The notes beneath the pieces are model-generated. The model worked only from the letters and a program-made list of their open reading frames with translations, was not told the DNA's origin and searched no databases. 64,000 bases of DNA, from assembly GCA_035299425.1 (NCBI GenBank), contig DATGWP010000181.1, positions 1 through 64,000 of the forward strand. The letters run 5' to 3'. This DNA comes from Bog-950 sp035299425 (GTDB lineage: Bacteria; Bacteroidota; Bacteroidia; Chitinophagales; LD1). The position numbers were made by a program, and so were the translations under genes. Shown piece after piece: positions 8,921 through 17,699 of this stretch. Positions within the stretch are counted from its first letter, which is position 1. Each line of letters opens with the position of its first letter.

Positions 8921-9958
8921 ATGGTAAAAATAGGACATATAGAACTGCCAGACATGCCTTTGCTTTTGGCACCTATGGAAGACGTGAGCGACCCTCCGTT
9001 CCGCCATTTGTGCAAAAGGTATGGGGCCGACATGCTTTATACTGAGTTTATAAGCTCAGACGGACTGATACGCGATGCCGATAAGAGCATGAAAAAGCTG
9101 GACATATTTGACGATGAGCGCCCGGTAGGTATACAGATATTTGGCGGCGAAGAAGATGCTATGGTACGCAGTGCGGCTATAGTTGAAGCGGCCAAACCTG
9201 AGGTATTGGATATCAACTACGGTTGCCCGGTTAAAAATGTAGTATGCCGCAATGCCGGTTCGGGCATATTGCGCGATATAGATAAAATGGTGGCCCTTAC
9301 CGCCGCTATTGTAAAAGGTACCAACCTGCCGGTTACTGTAAAAACCCGCTTAGGCTGGGATGATAGTACCATACGCATAGTAGAAGTAGCCGAGCGCCTG
9401 CAGGATGTGGGTATAAAAGCCATATCTATACACTGCCGCACCAAACACCAGATGTATAACGGCAGTGCCCGCTGGGAGTGGATAGAAAAAGTAAAAAACA
9501 ACCCGCGCTTACATATCCCTGTGTTTGGCAATGGCGATATAAATACACCTGAAAAGGCGGTAGATATGATGAAAAAATATGGCGCAGATGGTGCTATGAT
9601 TGGCCGCGCATCTATAGGCCATCCGTTCATCTTCCGCGAGATAAAACACTACATGGCTACCGGTACCCACCACGCACCGCCTACACTGGCCGAACGCCTG
9701 GATGCTGCCCGTACGCACCTGCTTAAAAGCATACAATGGAAGGGCGAAAAGGTGGGCATATTTGAAATGCGCCGCCACTACGGCCCTTACTTTGCAGGCC
9801 TGCCGCATATCAAACCTTTCCGCTCGCGGCTGGTTACTGCGCCCAACACGCAGGATATACTGGATATACTTTTAGAAATAGAAGAGCACTACAGCAAAGA
9901 AGAAAACCTGGTATACACACCGGTAAAACTGAGCGACTACGCCGGTTTTGATGCCTGA
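8921..9958 (+). CDS. dusB: tRNA-dihydrouridine synthase, DusB/NifR3 type
   Basis: A flavin-dependent enzyme that reduces uridine to dihydrouridine in tRNA D-loops. The 345-residue protein from MVKIGHIELPD shows the family hallmarks LLAPMEDVSDPPFR near the N-terminus, LDINYGCPVKNV with the active-site Cys-containing loop (VCRNAGSG), VTVKTRLGWD, ISIHCRTKHQMYNG, and FGNGDINTPEKA and DGAMIGRASIG of the FMN phosphate-binding half of the TIM barrel. An in-frame ATG 33 bp upstream (8888) was rejected because the added residues have no family counterpart and a -7 element lies between the two starts. No operon partner is apparent. Confidence 0.95.
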   Translation: MVKIGHIELPDMPLLLAPMEDVSDPPFRHLCKRYGADMLYTEFISSDGLIRDADKSMKKLDIFDDERPVGIQIFGGEEDAMVRSAAIVEAAKPEVLDINYGCPVKNVVCRNAGSGILRDIDKMVALTAAIVKGTNLPVTVKTRLGWDDSTIRIVEVAERLQDVGIKAISIHCRTKHQMYNGSARWEWIEKVKNNPRLHIPVFGNGDINTPEKAVDMMKKYGADGAMIGRASIGHPFIFREIKHYMATGTHHAPPTLAERLDAARTHLLKSIQWKGEKVGIFEMRRHYGPYFAGLPHIKPFRSRLVTAPNTQDILDILLEIEEHYSKEENLVYTPVKLSDYAGFDA

Positions 9959-10102
9959 CAGCCTGCCCACGCCATATCCGGCGCAATAAAGTAATGTAGC
10001 ACGCAACCTACATGTTCACAATCGACGTCTTTGTAATATGAACAATGCTTGCAATATTATATTTAACATAGCGTTGTAACCCGTGAACCCAAAACCTACA
10101 CT

Positions 10103-10858
10103 ATGAAAACACCTATGTACCTAGCGCTGTTTGTTGGCCTGTTACTTATTGCCAGCTGCAGCAAAAAAGAAGAAGACAAAAAGCTTACCTATTTCGACCC
10201 ATCTACTACCAAGTTAAAATCAGTTACCTATGGTGGCAACAACCAAACGCATAATTATACCTACAATGCATCGGGCCTGCTGGAAAGCATATTGGTAAGC
10301 GATGGCAGTAAAACAACTTATAGCTACGATTCGGTATCGGTAACCGAAACCAGCTACACCACAGGCGGCAACATAGCCACCATTAACTATATAGAATTAA
10401 ATGATTCGGGCCTGGCGGTAAATGCTACAGTAACCGATGGGGGTGGCACAGTAACGGCCCACAAGTTTTACACTTATGATGCCGGTAAACATATAACCAC
10501 CGAAGAAAACTACACGCCCGCCAATGCACTTACCCAAAGGCTAGAGTATGCCTGGTATGGCAGCTCTAACCTGCTTAACTTTACTATATTCGACTCTACC
10601 GGCACCAATGGCGTTTTTACATTCTATCAAACATTTTTTGATGGGCCTACCTCTATAAGCAATACCTGTACGGGGCGCGCTTTTATGGGCATAAGCACCT
10701 ACGCACTCATCCGCAAATCGGTACGCTACAGCGCCTTGTATGGCGATAATGTAGAAACCTACGACTATGTACTGGATGGCCTGCAGCGTGTATCGCAAAA
10801 GAAAACCTTTGACCGCAACGGCGTACTTAAATATACCGATACATACACCTACTATTAA
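10103..10858 (+). CDS. Lipoprotein of unknown function
   Basis: A 251-residue protein with a lipoprotein signal peptide ending in the lipobox LIASC (Cys about residue 19), then a charged KKEEDKK stretch. The rest is beta-rich and contains RHS/YD-like phrases such as TYNASGLLESI, YSYDSVSVTE, KFYTYDAGKHITTEE and YVLDGLQRVSQKKTF, which resemble the strands of DUF4595/YD-repeat proteins. An outer-membrane location, possibly surface facing, is likely. The function is unknown. It precedes the lysyl oxidase-like gene on the same strand with a 39-bp gap, so co-transcription is possible. Confidence 0.8.
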   Translation: MKTPMYLALFVGLLLIASCSKKEEDKKLTYFDPSTTKLKSVTYGGNNQTHNYTYNASGLLESILVSDGSKTTYSYDSVSVTETSYTTGGNIATINYIELNDSGLAVNATVTDGGGTVTAHKFYTYDAGKHITTEENYTPANALTQRLEYAWYGSSNLLNFTIFDSTGTNGVFTFYQTFFDGPTSISNTCTGRAFMGISTYALIRKSVRYSALYGDNVETYDYVLDGLQRVSQKKTFDRNGVLKYTDTYTYY

Positions 10859-10897
10859 CAAATCAGCGCTCTCCTGTTTTTATCATACCTTTATGGC

Positions 10898-13309
10898 ATG
10901 AAGAAGTTTTGCGTGATGCTTTTGGCACTGGTACTTTACACCGGTATATACGGGCAGGCTGCATGTGGCAGCGGCCAGGTTAAGGTAGTGGTTAAAATAA
11001 CACCCGATAATTTTCCGCAGGAAACCACCTGGAGCCTTTACGATGAGTTTACACATACACTTATTGATACCGGCAACGTGCAGGGCGATTCGGCCTGCGT
11101 GGATGCCGGGCGCTGCATAAAATTTACCATTTATGATTCTGCCAACGATGGGCTTTGCTGCGGCTATGGCAATGGCAGCTACACCGTTACGCTTGGAGGC
11201 AATGTGGTAGCCAGCGGCGCTACCTTTGGCAATAAGCAAACCACTTATTTTAATTGCCCTGCGGGAGCCAACTGCAGCAGCCCAATAGTAGCCGGTATAG
11301 ATACCTTTACGGCACCTGCACCCGAAACATGGTATACTTTTATGCCCGACTCTACCGGCACTTACATTATAAGCAGCTGCAACCTTGGCAACACATGCGA
11401 CACTAAATTATATATATACAACTACTGCACCGGCCTGGTACCCACCGAAAGCAACCAGGCTACTATATACTACGATGATGATGGCTGCCAGGCTAATTTT
11501 CAGTCGCGCATATCGGGGGTATTTAATGCCGGCACCACTTACTATATACGTATAGGTGATTTTAACACGGCCTGCGCCGGGCAAACCATTACATGGCAGA
11601 TACAATCGCTGGGGCCGGTGCACGGCTGCACCGATACCACCAGCTGCACCTACAATCCGCTGGCTACGGTAGATGACGGCAGTTGCCTGTATGCCCCTAA
11701 CCCTTTATGCGCCCAACCCGACCTGGCCATAGATGCCAACGTGCTGGAATCATCGATGTATGTGGCCGATATAAATGCAGGCTCTAACAACTGCTATGTA
11801 AGCGAAGGCTGCCTTTCGGGGTATGGCAACAGACGCCTTATCCGCTTCAGCACACATATACGCAACATAGGTAACCAGGATTACTACATAGGCCTTCCCG
11901 ATACTTCAACCGGCCAGTATGTTTTTGATGCCTGCCACGGCCACTACCATTATGTAGGCTACGCCGAGTATTTGGTGTACGATGCCAACCACCAGCCACT
12001 GCAGCAGGGTTTTAAAAACGGATTCTGCGTGCTCGACTTAGAATGCGATGGAGGCGGCATGGCCAAATTCAATTGCAGCAACATGGGTATTACTGCCGGC
12101 TGCGGCGATATATACGATGCCGGGCTCGATTGCCAGTGGATAGACATAACGGATATAGACACCGGTAACTACACACTGGTAGTGCGTGTAAACTGGGACC
12201 AATCGCCGGATGCACTTGGCCACTACGAAAAAACGTATGCCAACAACTGGGCACAGGTGTGCCTGCACCTTTACTACGACCAGGGTTACAAAGTATTTGA
12301 AATACTACCCAACTGTGTGCCTTACACTGATTGCGCCGGCGATACCTTTGGCAATGCGGTAATGGATTGTAATTACGAGTGCAACGGCACCGGTGTGCGG
12401 GGCGATGTGAACCTTAGCATGGCAGCAGATACGCTGGACCTTAACATGTATTTAGAAGGTATTAAAGAAGATACCCTTAAGTTTAGCACCTGCAACGACC
12501 TTAATGGCGATAGCCTTATTACGGTAACCGATGCAGCGCGCCTCAATGCCTGCCTGCTTAACAATGCCGGCACACACCAGCACCCTGGCAATTACCAAAA
12601 CACGCACAAGCACTGCGAGTTTCCCAACAACATATACAATCCGTTTGATAGTGTAACTTTCAGCATTGCCGATACAAACCTTGAGCAGCACTACATAGAT
12701 TTGAGCGTGCACAACCCTACCTGCGAGTTGCTGGCGTACGAACTACAACTGCATGGCCTGGTAGTAGACTCTATTAAAAACCTGGCGCTTGGCAACTACA
12801 CGCCCGATATACGCGCATCGGCCAGCGGCCACGTTGTAGGCATATCGGCCGATGAGAACTCTCTCTTCAAACAATTAGTACCGTTACACTTTATGCGTGT
12901 GTACTTCAGCTCGCTTACCGATACCGTTATCTGTATAGATAAAGTAATAGCCGCAGTAAACGGCAACTACGAAGAAGTATTGGGCAAGCACACAGGCTGC
13001 GTGCACATTGCACAACCGGTAGAAGATACCGTGATTATTAGCAGCGCACCGGCCATTACTGCCGATATGCTGAGTGTAATACCTAACCCATCTACCGGTG
13101 TATTTCAACTATACCTGCAAGGCAAATCGCTGCAAGGCGCGGCACTTAAAGTAACCGATGCCTTGGGCAAAACAGTTTATCAAAACATCAACACCGGCCT
13201 AAGCAACAACACCAGCATAGACCTTACCGAACAACAAAGCGGGGTATATTTACTGCACCTCGATTTGAATGGCGCGAGAGTGAATAAGAGGTTGTTGGTG
13301 GTGAGGTAG
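10898..13309 (+). CDS. T9SS-exported lysyl oxidase-like protein with dockerin-like segment
   Basis: An 803-residue secreted protein. Order: signal peptide (1-20); beta domain with FTIYDSANDGLCCGYG (25-120); pre-peptidase-like C-terminal domain (125-236); a GCTDTTSCTYNP...DDGSC motif (243-263); lysyl oxidase domain (about 272-465); dockerin-like pair of Asp/Asn loops including DLNGDSLITVTDAARL (501-555); His-rich patch (560-572); type A T9SS sorting domain (726-803, SVIPNPSTGVF...). The catalytic domain has CHGHYH (His347, His349, His351), GFKNGFC (Lys373) and GCGDIY then DCQWIDITD (Tyr406, Cys412). Aligned by eye to human LOX these correspond to copper ligands His292/294/296 and to Lys320 and Tyr355, which make the lysyl tyrosylquinone cofactor. 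Predicted activity is copper-dependent oxidative deamination of protein lysines at the cell surface; activity and substrate are inference. Confidence 0.88.
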   Translation: MKKFCVMLLALVLYTGIYGQAACGSGQVKVVVKITPDNFPQETTWSLYDEFTHTLIDTGNVQGDSACVDAGRCIKFTIYDSANDGLCCGYGNGSYTVTLGGNVVASGATFGNKQTTYFNCPAGANCSSPIVAGIDTFTAPAPETWYTFMPDSTGTYIISSCNLGNTCDTKLYIYNYCTGLVPTESNQATIYYDDDGCQANFQSRISGVFNAGTTYYIRIGDFNTACAGQTITWQIQSLGPVHGCTDTTSCTYNPLATVDDGSCLYAPNPLCAQPDLAIDANVLESSMYVADINAGSNNCYVSEGCLSGYGNRRLIRFSTHIRNIGNQDYYIGLPDTSTGQYVFDACHGHYHYVGYAEYLVYDANHQPLQQGFKNGFCVLDLECDGGGMAKFNCSNMGITAGCGDIYDAGLDCQWIDITDIDTGNYTLVVRVNWDQSPDALGHYEKTYANNWAQVCLHLYYDQGYKVFEILPNCVPYTDCAGDTFGNAVMDCNYECNGTGVRGDVNLSMAADTLDLNMYLEGIKEDTLKFSTCNDLNGDSLITVTDAARLNACLLNNAGTHQHPGNYQNTHKHCEFPNNIYNPFDSVTFSIADTNLEQHYIDLSVHNPTCELLAYELQLHGLVVDSIKNLALGNYTPDIRASASGHVVGISADENSLFKQLVPLHFMRVYFSSLTDTVICIDKVIAAVNGNYEEVLGKHTGCVHIAQPVEDTVIISSAPAITADMLSVIPNPSTGVFQLYLQGKSLQGAALKVTDALGKTVYQNINTGLSNNTSIDLTEQQSGVYLLHLDLNGARVNKRLLVVR

Positions 13310-13400
13310 GGTCCCTAAATCCCCTTCCCGAGGCAAGTTCGGGGTGAAACAAAAAGGGAACTTTAACAGCCAATACCTTTTTTGCATTTTCTTTATTTTT
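13310..13400. other. 3' flank of the lysyl oxidase-like gene
   Basis: Just after the stop comes CCCTAAATCCCC, later AAGGGAACTTT, a phrase related to CCCCTAAATC...AAGGGGACTT after rplX at 20276-20301. Both can fold into weak hairpins. No clear intrinsic terminator with a T-run was found for the plus-strand gene. Confidence 0.4.
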
Positions 13401-13735
13401 TACCGGTGGTTGAAACCACCGGCAGCCTGATAAGTGGAATATCTTTTTTATTATGGACTAGAAGTCCATTAATTGCTAGCGGACTTCCAGTCCGAAAAAC
13501 AAAAAAGATGTATTTATTCCTTTTATCAAGGTGCCGTTGATTTTAATCAATGGCTCTTTACCGGTGGTTAAAACCACCGGCAGCCTGATAAGCGGAATAT
13601 CTATTTTTATAATGGACTAGAAGTCCATAGACGGCCAGTGTAGTTTTTGGCATTTAGCGGACTTCCAGTCCGCAATTAAAAAGTTGCATTTGTTCCTCTT
13701 ATCAAGATACCGTTGATTTCAATCAACGGGCAAAA
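13401..13735 (+). repeat. Two-unit array of multi-hairpin intergenic repeats (family R1, left)
   Basis: Two direct units of about 158-175 bp begin at 13403 and 13561. Each contains four successive palindromes: CCGGTGGTTGAAACCACCGG (13403-13422 in unit 1), ATGGACTAGAAGTCCAT (13453-13469), CGGACTTCCAGTCCG (13480-13494) and a GCCGTTGATT/AATCAATGGC-type stem (13533-13554). The same family in the same orientation forms a second pair at 16131-16500, so the VIT-domain gene is bracketed by direct copies. Confidence 0.9.
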
Positions 13736-13763
13736 AGAAAGCCCGCTAAACCTTATAGCGGGC
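13729..13763 (-). terminator. Intrinsic terminator of the VIT-domain gene
   Basis: The stem GCCCGCTA (13741-13748) pairs with TAGCGGGC (13756-13763). On the minus strand it is followed by TTTCTTTTT. It lies 25 bp past the stop codon of the gene at 13788-15941. Confidence 0.8.
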
Positions 13764-13787
13764 TTCCTTATTACATAAACTATACTC

Positions 13788-15941
13788 TTAGCTCTTTACT
13801 ACCCGTACTATTTTCTTACCGGCTTTGGTCTCCAGCACCACTATATACACACCGCTCGAAAGCTCGTCACCGGTATCCGATTTACCATCCCAGGTTACAG
13901 TAACCTCGTTGCCCATACTGGCGTTCAATTCAAAAGTTTTTACAAGCTGGCCCATGGTGTTATATACCTTCAGGGTAGCATCGCCCTCCTCTAAATAAAC
14001 CTTAATGGTAAGATTGCCTGAGAATGGATTAGGGAAAGCCTTAATACCGGTGTGGTCTTCCAGATCGTCTATTGCGGTAGTGTTGCCGGGGTTGGTTTCA
14101 TCTTCGCAATTGTCGCAGGCTTTTACAGTATCGCTTGGCTCAAGTGCCAAAAATGCAGTGTAGCGCGAAAGCACCCGGTTGTTGATACTCGAATCCATAA
14201 TTTCACCTTTCTGCTGCGAGTTAATGTTGGCTATACTCTCCATCGACTCTATAAAGCGGGCAATCCACATTTTTTTGGTAAACGAATCGGCATTGGCAGT
14301 AGTCCCGGTGGTCAAATCATGACTTATAGCCGTTCCCTGAAAACTGCCGGCTATGTGAAATTGTAGCGGGGCTGTACCTGTATAGCGCCCTACCCGTATG
14401 TAGGGTTTGTTTACAGATAAAACACCCAATGGCGCATTATCATAGCTACCGTAACAAAAACCGTTGGTGGCAGTTAAGTAGCTATCGAACCCATTTACGC
14501 TGCCCTGCACCTGTTGCATAAGGTCATCGGCGGTTTCGCTTAATGTACGCGTATAGCTACTGTTATAGTAATAATAATTTTGCAATCGCACAGTTTCGTA
14601 TATGCCACCGGTAAGGGCAGCTATGTTGCTGTTAAAATAATCGTTACCATAATAATAGGTGCCATTACTCCATACATAGGAAACATTTGCATCCTGAAAA
14701 TCTACCACGTGCACAGGTATGCGGGTAGGGCCCATAGCAGCAAGCAAATCTGTAATTAACTGGTTGGCGGCACTTATGGTTGAAAAATTATCGGTATTAG
14801 AAAACAGTATCATATCACCTTGCCTGCCGGTGCTATTTATAAAACCAATACCTGCATTAATTAGCGATGGCAGGTTACTGTAGGCCGACATAGGGTTTTG
14901 CAGGTTAAGCGCATTAAACACCGTATTTATAGTAGCACTATCGCATGGCAGCCAGGTATTACTGTACTGATAAATACTAAGCTGCGAAAACATAAGGTTG
15001 AACGAATCGGTAGGCTGGTAGTTATCTAATAGTATTTGCCTTGTTTTTGCCAGCACTGCTGCCGGTGCTGTTGTGCTGTTGCCTTCGTAATCAAACAGAA
15101 AAGCTGTTTTGCGTCTTAAATTTATGCCTGCGGCTTGCAGGGGCATCATTACCATTTGATAGTATCCCTGGTTGGGGCCGGTTTGGTATAGCGCGGTGTA
15201 CATACCGTTCTGCATAGGCGATAGTAAAGAGTAATTAATACCTGTAAGGTTGGTTACATTAGATGAAGGAATTACCGCACGGGTAAACTGCTGGCCCTGT
15301 ACCGGTTGAAAAACCGTGCCGGGCACCTCGGTGATTACCGGTGCCGACCAATCGGAATCGGTATAAGAAAGCACCTCAACATGCGGGGCCTGTGCCGATG
15401 CTTTTAAAATATTAAGCGGCAGCGGGCACGATGCCCGTCCATTGCTCCAGCTGGCAGGCACCATATAGGTAATTTTTACTTTTCGTTTCTCGTTTTTATC
15501 TACCGGAAACACCCGTAGCTCGTATTGGGTGTTGCTGTTCTTATATAATATAGAGGGGTCTTTGCGCCTGTTTACTATGCCCTCGTATATCATTTGTGCG
15601 CGGCCCCTGTCTATAATAGATGCCTGCACTATCTGGTTACCCACCCATAGCCACGAATCGTTTACAAACGACCCCTCGGGCAGATCGAAAAAAAGCTGCA
15701 TCTCGAATGTATCTGGATTGTAGTAGTTGTAATTTGAAATGTTGGGGCCTGCCGAAAAAGTGAGATACAGCCCACATTCAAAATAAGCCCCTTTGGGTTT
15801 AATAGATACTACAGCTGTATCTAACTTACTTTGAAAACTGACCCAGGTTCTTTGAGGGTCCTGCATGCGTAATGTGGTGTAGGCCTGGGCGGTATAGGCA
15901 TATATACCTGCTAATAGTGTAAACAATAAATAACGTTTCAT
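13788..15941 (-). CDS. T9SS-exported VIT/VWA-like protein
   Basis: A 717-residue secreted protein with signal peptide (1-20). A VIT domain (vault/inter-alpha-trypsin inhibitor heavy chain type) covers about 75-165, with DRGRAQMIYEGIVNRRKDPS followed by ELRVFPVDKNEKRKVKITY. A von Willebrand A-like region begins near 277, but its first strand reads FLFDYEGN, so the DxSxS metal-binding motif is not intact. The C-terminus (about 634-717) is a T9SS type A sorting domain (AFPNPFSGNLTI, then SSGVYIVVLETKAGKKIVR). VIT-VWA proteins are often adhesive or matrix binding; that role here is inference. The gene is monocistronic with its own terminator and lies between two direct arrays of the R1 hairpin repeat. 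Confidence 0.88.
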   Translation of the reverse strand: MKRYLLFTLLAGIYAYTAQAYTTLRMQDPQRTWVSFQSKLDTAVVSIKPKGAYFECGLYLTFSAGPNISNYNYYNPDTFEMQLFFDLPEGSFVNDSWLWVGNQIVQASIIDRGRAQMIYEGIVNRRKDPSILYKNSNTQYELRVFPVDKNEKRKVKITYMVPASWSNGRASCPLPLNILKASAQAPHVEVLSYTDSDWSAPVITEVPGTVFQPVQGQQFTRAVIPSSNVTNLTGINYSLLSPMQNGMYTALYQTGPNQGYYQMVMMPLQAAGINLRRKTAFLFDYEGNSTTAPAAVLAKTRQILLDNYQPTDSFNLMFSQLSIYQYSNTWLPCDSATINTVFNALNLQNPMSAYSNLPSLINAGIGFINSTGRQGDMILFSNTDNFSTISAANQLITDLLAAMGPTRIPVHVVDFQDANVSYVWSNGTYYYGNDYFNSNIAALTGGIYETVRLQNYYYYNSSYTRTLSETADDLMQQVQGSVNGFDSYLTATNGFCYGSYDNAPLGVLSVNKPYIRVGRYTGTAPLQFHIAGSFQGTAISHDLTTGTTANADSFTKKMWIARFIESMESIANINSQQKGEIMDSSINNRVLSRYTAFLALEPSDTVKACDNCEDETNPGNTTAIDDLEDHTGIKAFPNPFSGNLTIKVYLEEGDATLKVYNTMGQLVKTFELNASMGNEVTVTWDGKSDTGDELSSGVYIVVLETKAGKKIVRVVKS

Positions 15942-16130
15942 AAGTTTGGAATTTTGGTTTAGTAATAGTGTTCGTTTGCCAAACCAAGGTAAATTCTTAT
16001 GTTATAAAAAACGATTATCTATTGTCATGGTTTTGTCATTTTTTTAATACCTAAGCACAAACGCATGTTTCTTAACGTATTACACCAGTAACCAAAATGG
16101 TCACTCTATCAATTGCTGTTAGTTTAAAAA
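15942..16130. other. Upstream region of the VIT-domain gene
   Basis: This AT-rich leader region carries no ORF and no exact TAnnTTTG promoter on the minus strand. The right-hand R1 repeat array begins immediately after it. Confidence 0.4.
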
Positions 16131-16500
16131 CCAATAGTCAATCAATGGCTCTTTTCCGGCGGTTGAAACCACCGGCAGCCTGATAAGCGGAATATTTTTT
16201 TTTTGATGGACTGGAAGTCCATTAATGCAAGCGGACTTCCAGTCCGCAAATAAAAAAGATGCATTTGTTCCTTTTATCAAGGTGCCGTTGATTTCAATCA
16301 ATGGCACTTTACCAGTGGTTGAAACCACTGGCAGCCTGATAAGCGGCATATCTTTTTACGATGGACTAGAAGTCCATAATACCAATACAGTTTTTCACAG
16401 CTAGCGGACTTCCTTCCTGCCGGACTTCCAGTCCGCAAATAAAAAAGATGTATTTATTCCTTTTATCAAGGTGCCGTTGATTTCAATCACCGGCTTAGTA
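16131..16500 (+). repeat. Two-unit array of multi-hairpin intergenic repeats (family R1, right)
   Basis: Two further R1 units start at about 16156 and 16312. In the last unit the first stem reads CCAGTGG...CCACTGG instead of CCGGTGG...CCACCGG. Both arms changed, so pairing is preserved. The final unit also carries an extra partial copy of the GGACTTCC arm. A 76-codon minus ORF through this array (16119-16349) is only translated repeat, with its phrase PLIRLPVVST occurring twice. Positions 16501-16649 hold no recognisable feature. Confidence 0.9.
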
Positions 16501-16649
16501 TTTCTTAAATTCCTGTTAATCTCCCCATCCTAATCTGCCCACACACAATAACCACCCTGCCACAACGTCATATTTTAGACAAAACAGACATTAAAACCCA
16601 TGTAGCACGCAAATTGCATAACAAGGTATAACCAAAACGAGAAAACAAG

Positions 16650-17348
16650 ATGATAGGAATGTATGTGATTTTAGGTGTGTTTGCGCTAATCAGTTGGTTG
16701 GTAAGCATGCGCCTTAAAAGCAAGTTTAACCAGTACTCGCAGGAGACTTTCCGCGCTAACCTTAGCGGTGCCGAAATAGCCGCTAAAATGTTGGCCGATA
16801 ATGGTATTAATGATGTAAAAATTATGTCGGTAGAGGGTGAGTTGACCGATCACTATAACCCGCAAAACAAAACCGTAAACCTGTCGCCATCGGTTTACCA
16901 TGGCCGTAGCGTAGCTGCTGCTGCAGTAGCTGCACACGAGTGCGGACACGCTGTGCAACATGCCCGCGCCTATGCATGGCTAACCATGCGCAGCAACCTG
17001 GTGCCCGTGGTTAACGTGGCATCGCGCCTGGTTAACTTTGTAATACTGGCGGGCGTTATCCTGCTGGCCTTTGCACCGCTTATAGGTTCGGTAGTAGTAT
17101 TAATAGGTATAGTGCTGTTTGGCGCTACCACCCTGTTCTCCCTTATTACCCTGCCGGTAGAGTTTGATGCCAGCAACCGTGCACTGGCCTGGTTAGACAG
17201 CTCGGGTGTTACTGCATCGCAGGAACACGAAAAGGCCAAAGATGCCCTTAAGTGGGCCGCTATGACCTACGTAGTTGCTGCTTTGGCTTCGCTGGCTACA
17301 TTACTATATTATGTTTGGATGTTTTTTGGTGGACGTAGAGACGATTAA
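16650..17348 (+). CDS. Membrane zinc metallopeptidase, YugP-like
   Basis: A 232-residue protein of the Zn_peptidase_2 (YugP) family. It has an N-terminal membrane segment (3-20), a cytoplasmic or periplasmic domain with the zincin motif H96-E-C-G-H100 (AAHECGHAVQHA), two central membrane segments (about 125-165), then LPVEFDAS where E171 is a likely third zinc ligand, and a last membrane segment near the C-terminus (about 205-227). Family members are integral-membrane proteases of uncertain substrate. It is followed by its own terminator, and the next gene (rpsC) has its own promoter, so it is not part of the ribosomal transcript. Confidence 0.88.
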   Translation: MIGMYVILGVFALISWLVSMRLKSKFNQYSQETFRANLSGAEIAAKMLADNGINDVKIMSVEGELTDHYNPQNKTVNLSPSVYHGRSVAAAAVAAHECGHAVQHARAYAWLTMRSNLVPVVNVASRLVNFVILAGVILLAFAPLIGSVVVLIGIVLFGATTLFSLITLPVEFDASNRALAWLDSSGVTASQEHEKAKDALKWAAMTYVVAALASLATLLYYVWMFFGGRRDD

Positions 17349-17373
17349 AGAAGAGATATATAATGTATAAAAG

Positions 17374-17402
17374 AACGCCGCTACCTATAAGCGGCGTTTT
17401 TG
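17374..17402 (+). terminator. Intrinsic terminator after the zinc peptidase
   Basis: CGCCGCT (17376-17382) pairs with AGCGGCG (17390-17396) over a 7-nt loop and is followed by TTTTTG. Confidence 0.8.
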
Positions 17403-17699
17403 TTTGCCGTTATTTAGCTAGCACGCAGGTTTTCAGGCGCATTTTTGCTGTTATTCCTGCCATTATTCACATAAAAACGCCATTAAAATTCAGCGAATTT
17501 TCGCTATTTCACTATATCTCAGTTAAGTAATACTGTATTTTAGCTGATTTTCAATATATTGTGAGCCTGCAAACACACCCCTGTTTTTGGTGTCATTTAT
17601 CTTCTGCAAAAATAATAAGTCAAACATTTGTAACTCTGTTGATAAAATTTACTTTTGCGTTCCCTTTTTAAAAAGGAGAACAAAAAACTATATAAATCA
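17403..17699. other. Upstream region of the rpsC block
   Basis: No gene. The notable content is a near-ideal Bacteroidota promoter at 17627-17657. There is no trace of rplV or rpsS, the usual neighbours upstream of rpsC. Confidence 0.6.
17627..17657 (+). promoter_or_regulatory. Bacteroidota promoter of the rpsC-rplX operon
   Basis: TTTG (17627-17630), 19-nt spacer, then TACTTTTG (17650-17657): an exact match to the Bacteroidota TTTG-N19-TAnnTTTG consensus. Transcription should begin near 17663-17666, giving an A-rich leader of about 35 nt before the ATG at 17700. Confidence 0.8.

Noticed and set aside
13401..13735. CRISPR array
   Set aside because: The repeats are long palindromic units with conserved, not variable, sequence between hairpins, and no cas genes are present.
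16119..16349. 76-codon minus ORF
   Set aside because: Entirely within the R1 hairpin repeats, with an internal duplicate phrase that mirrors the DNA repeat.
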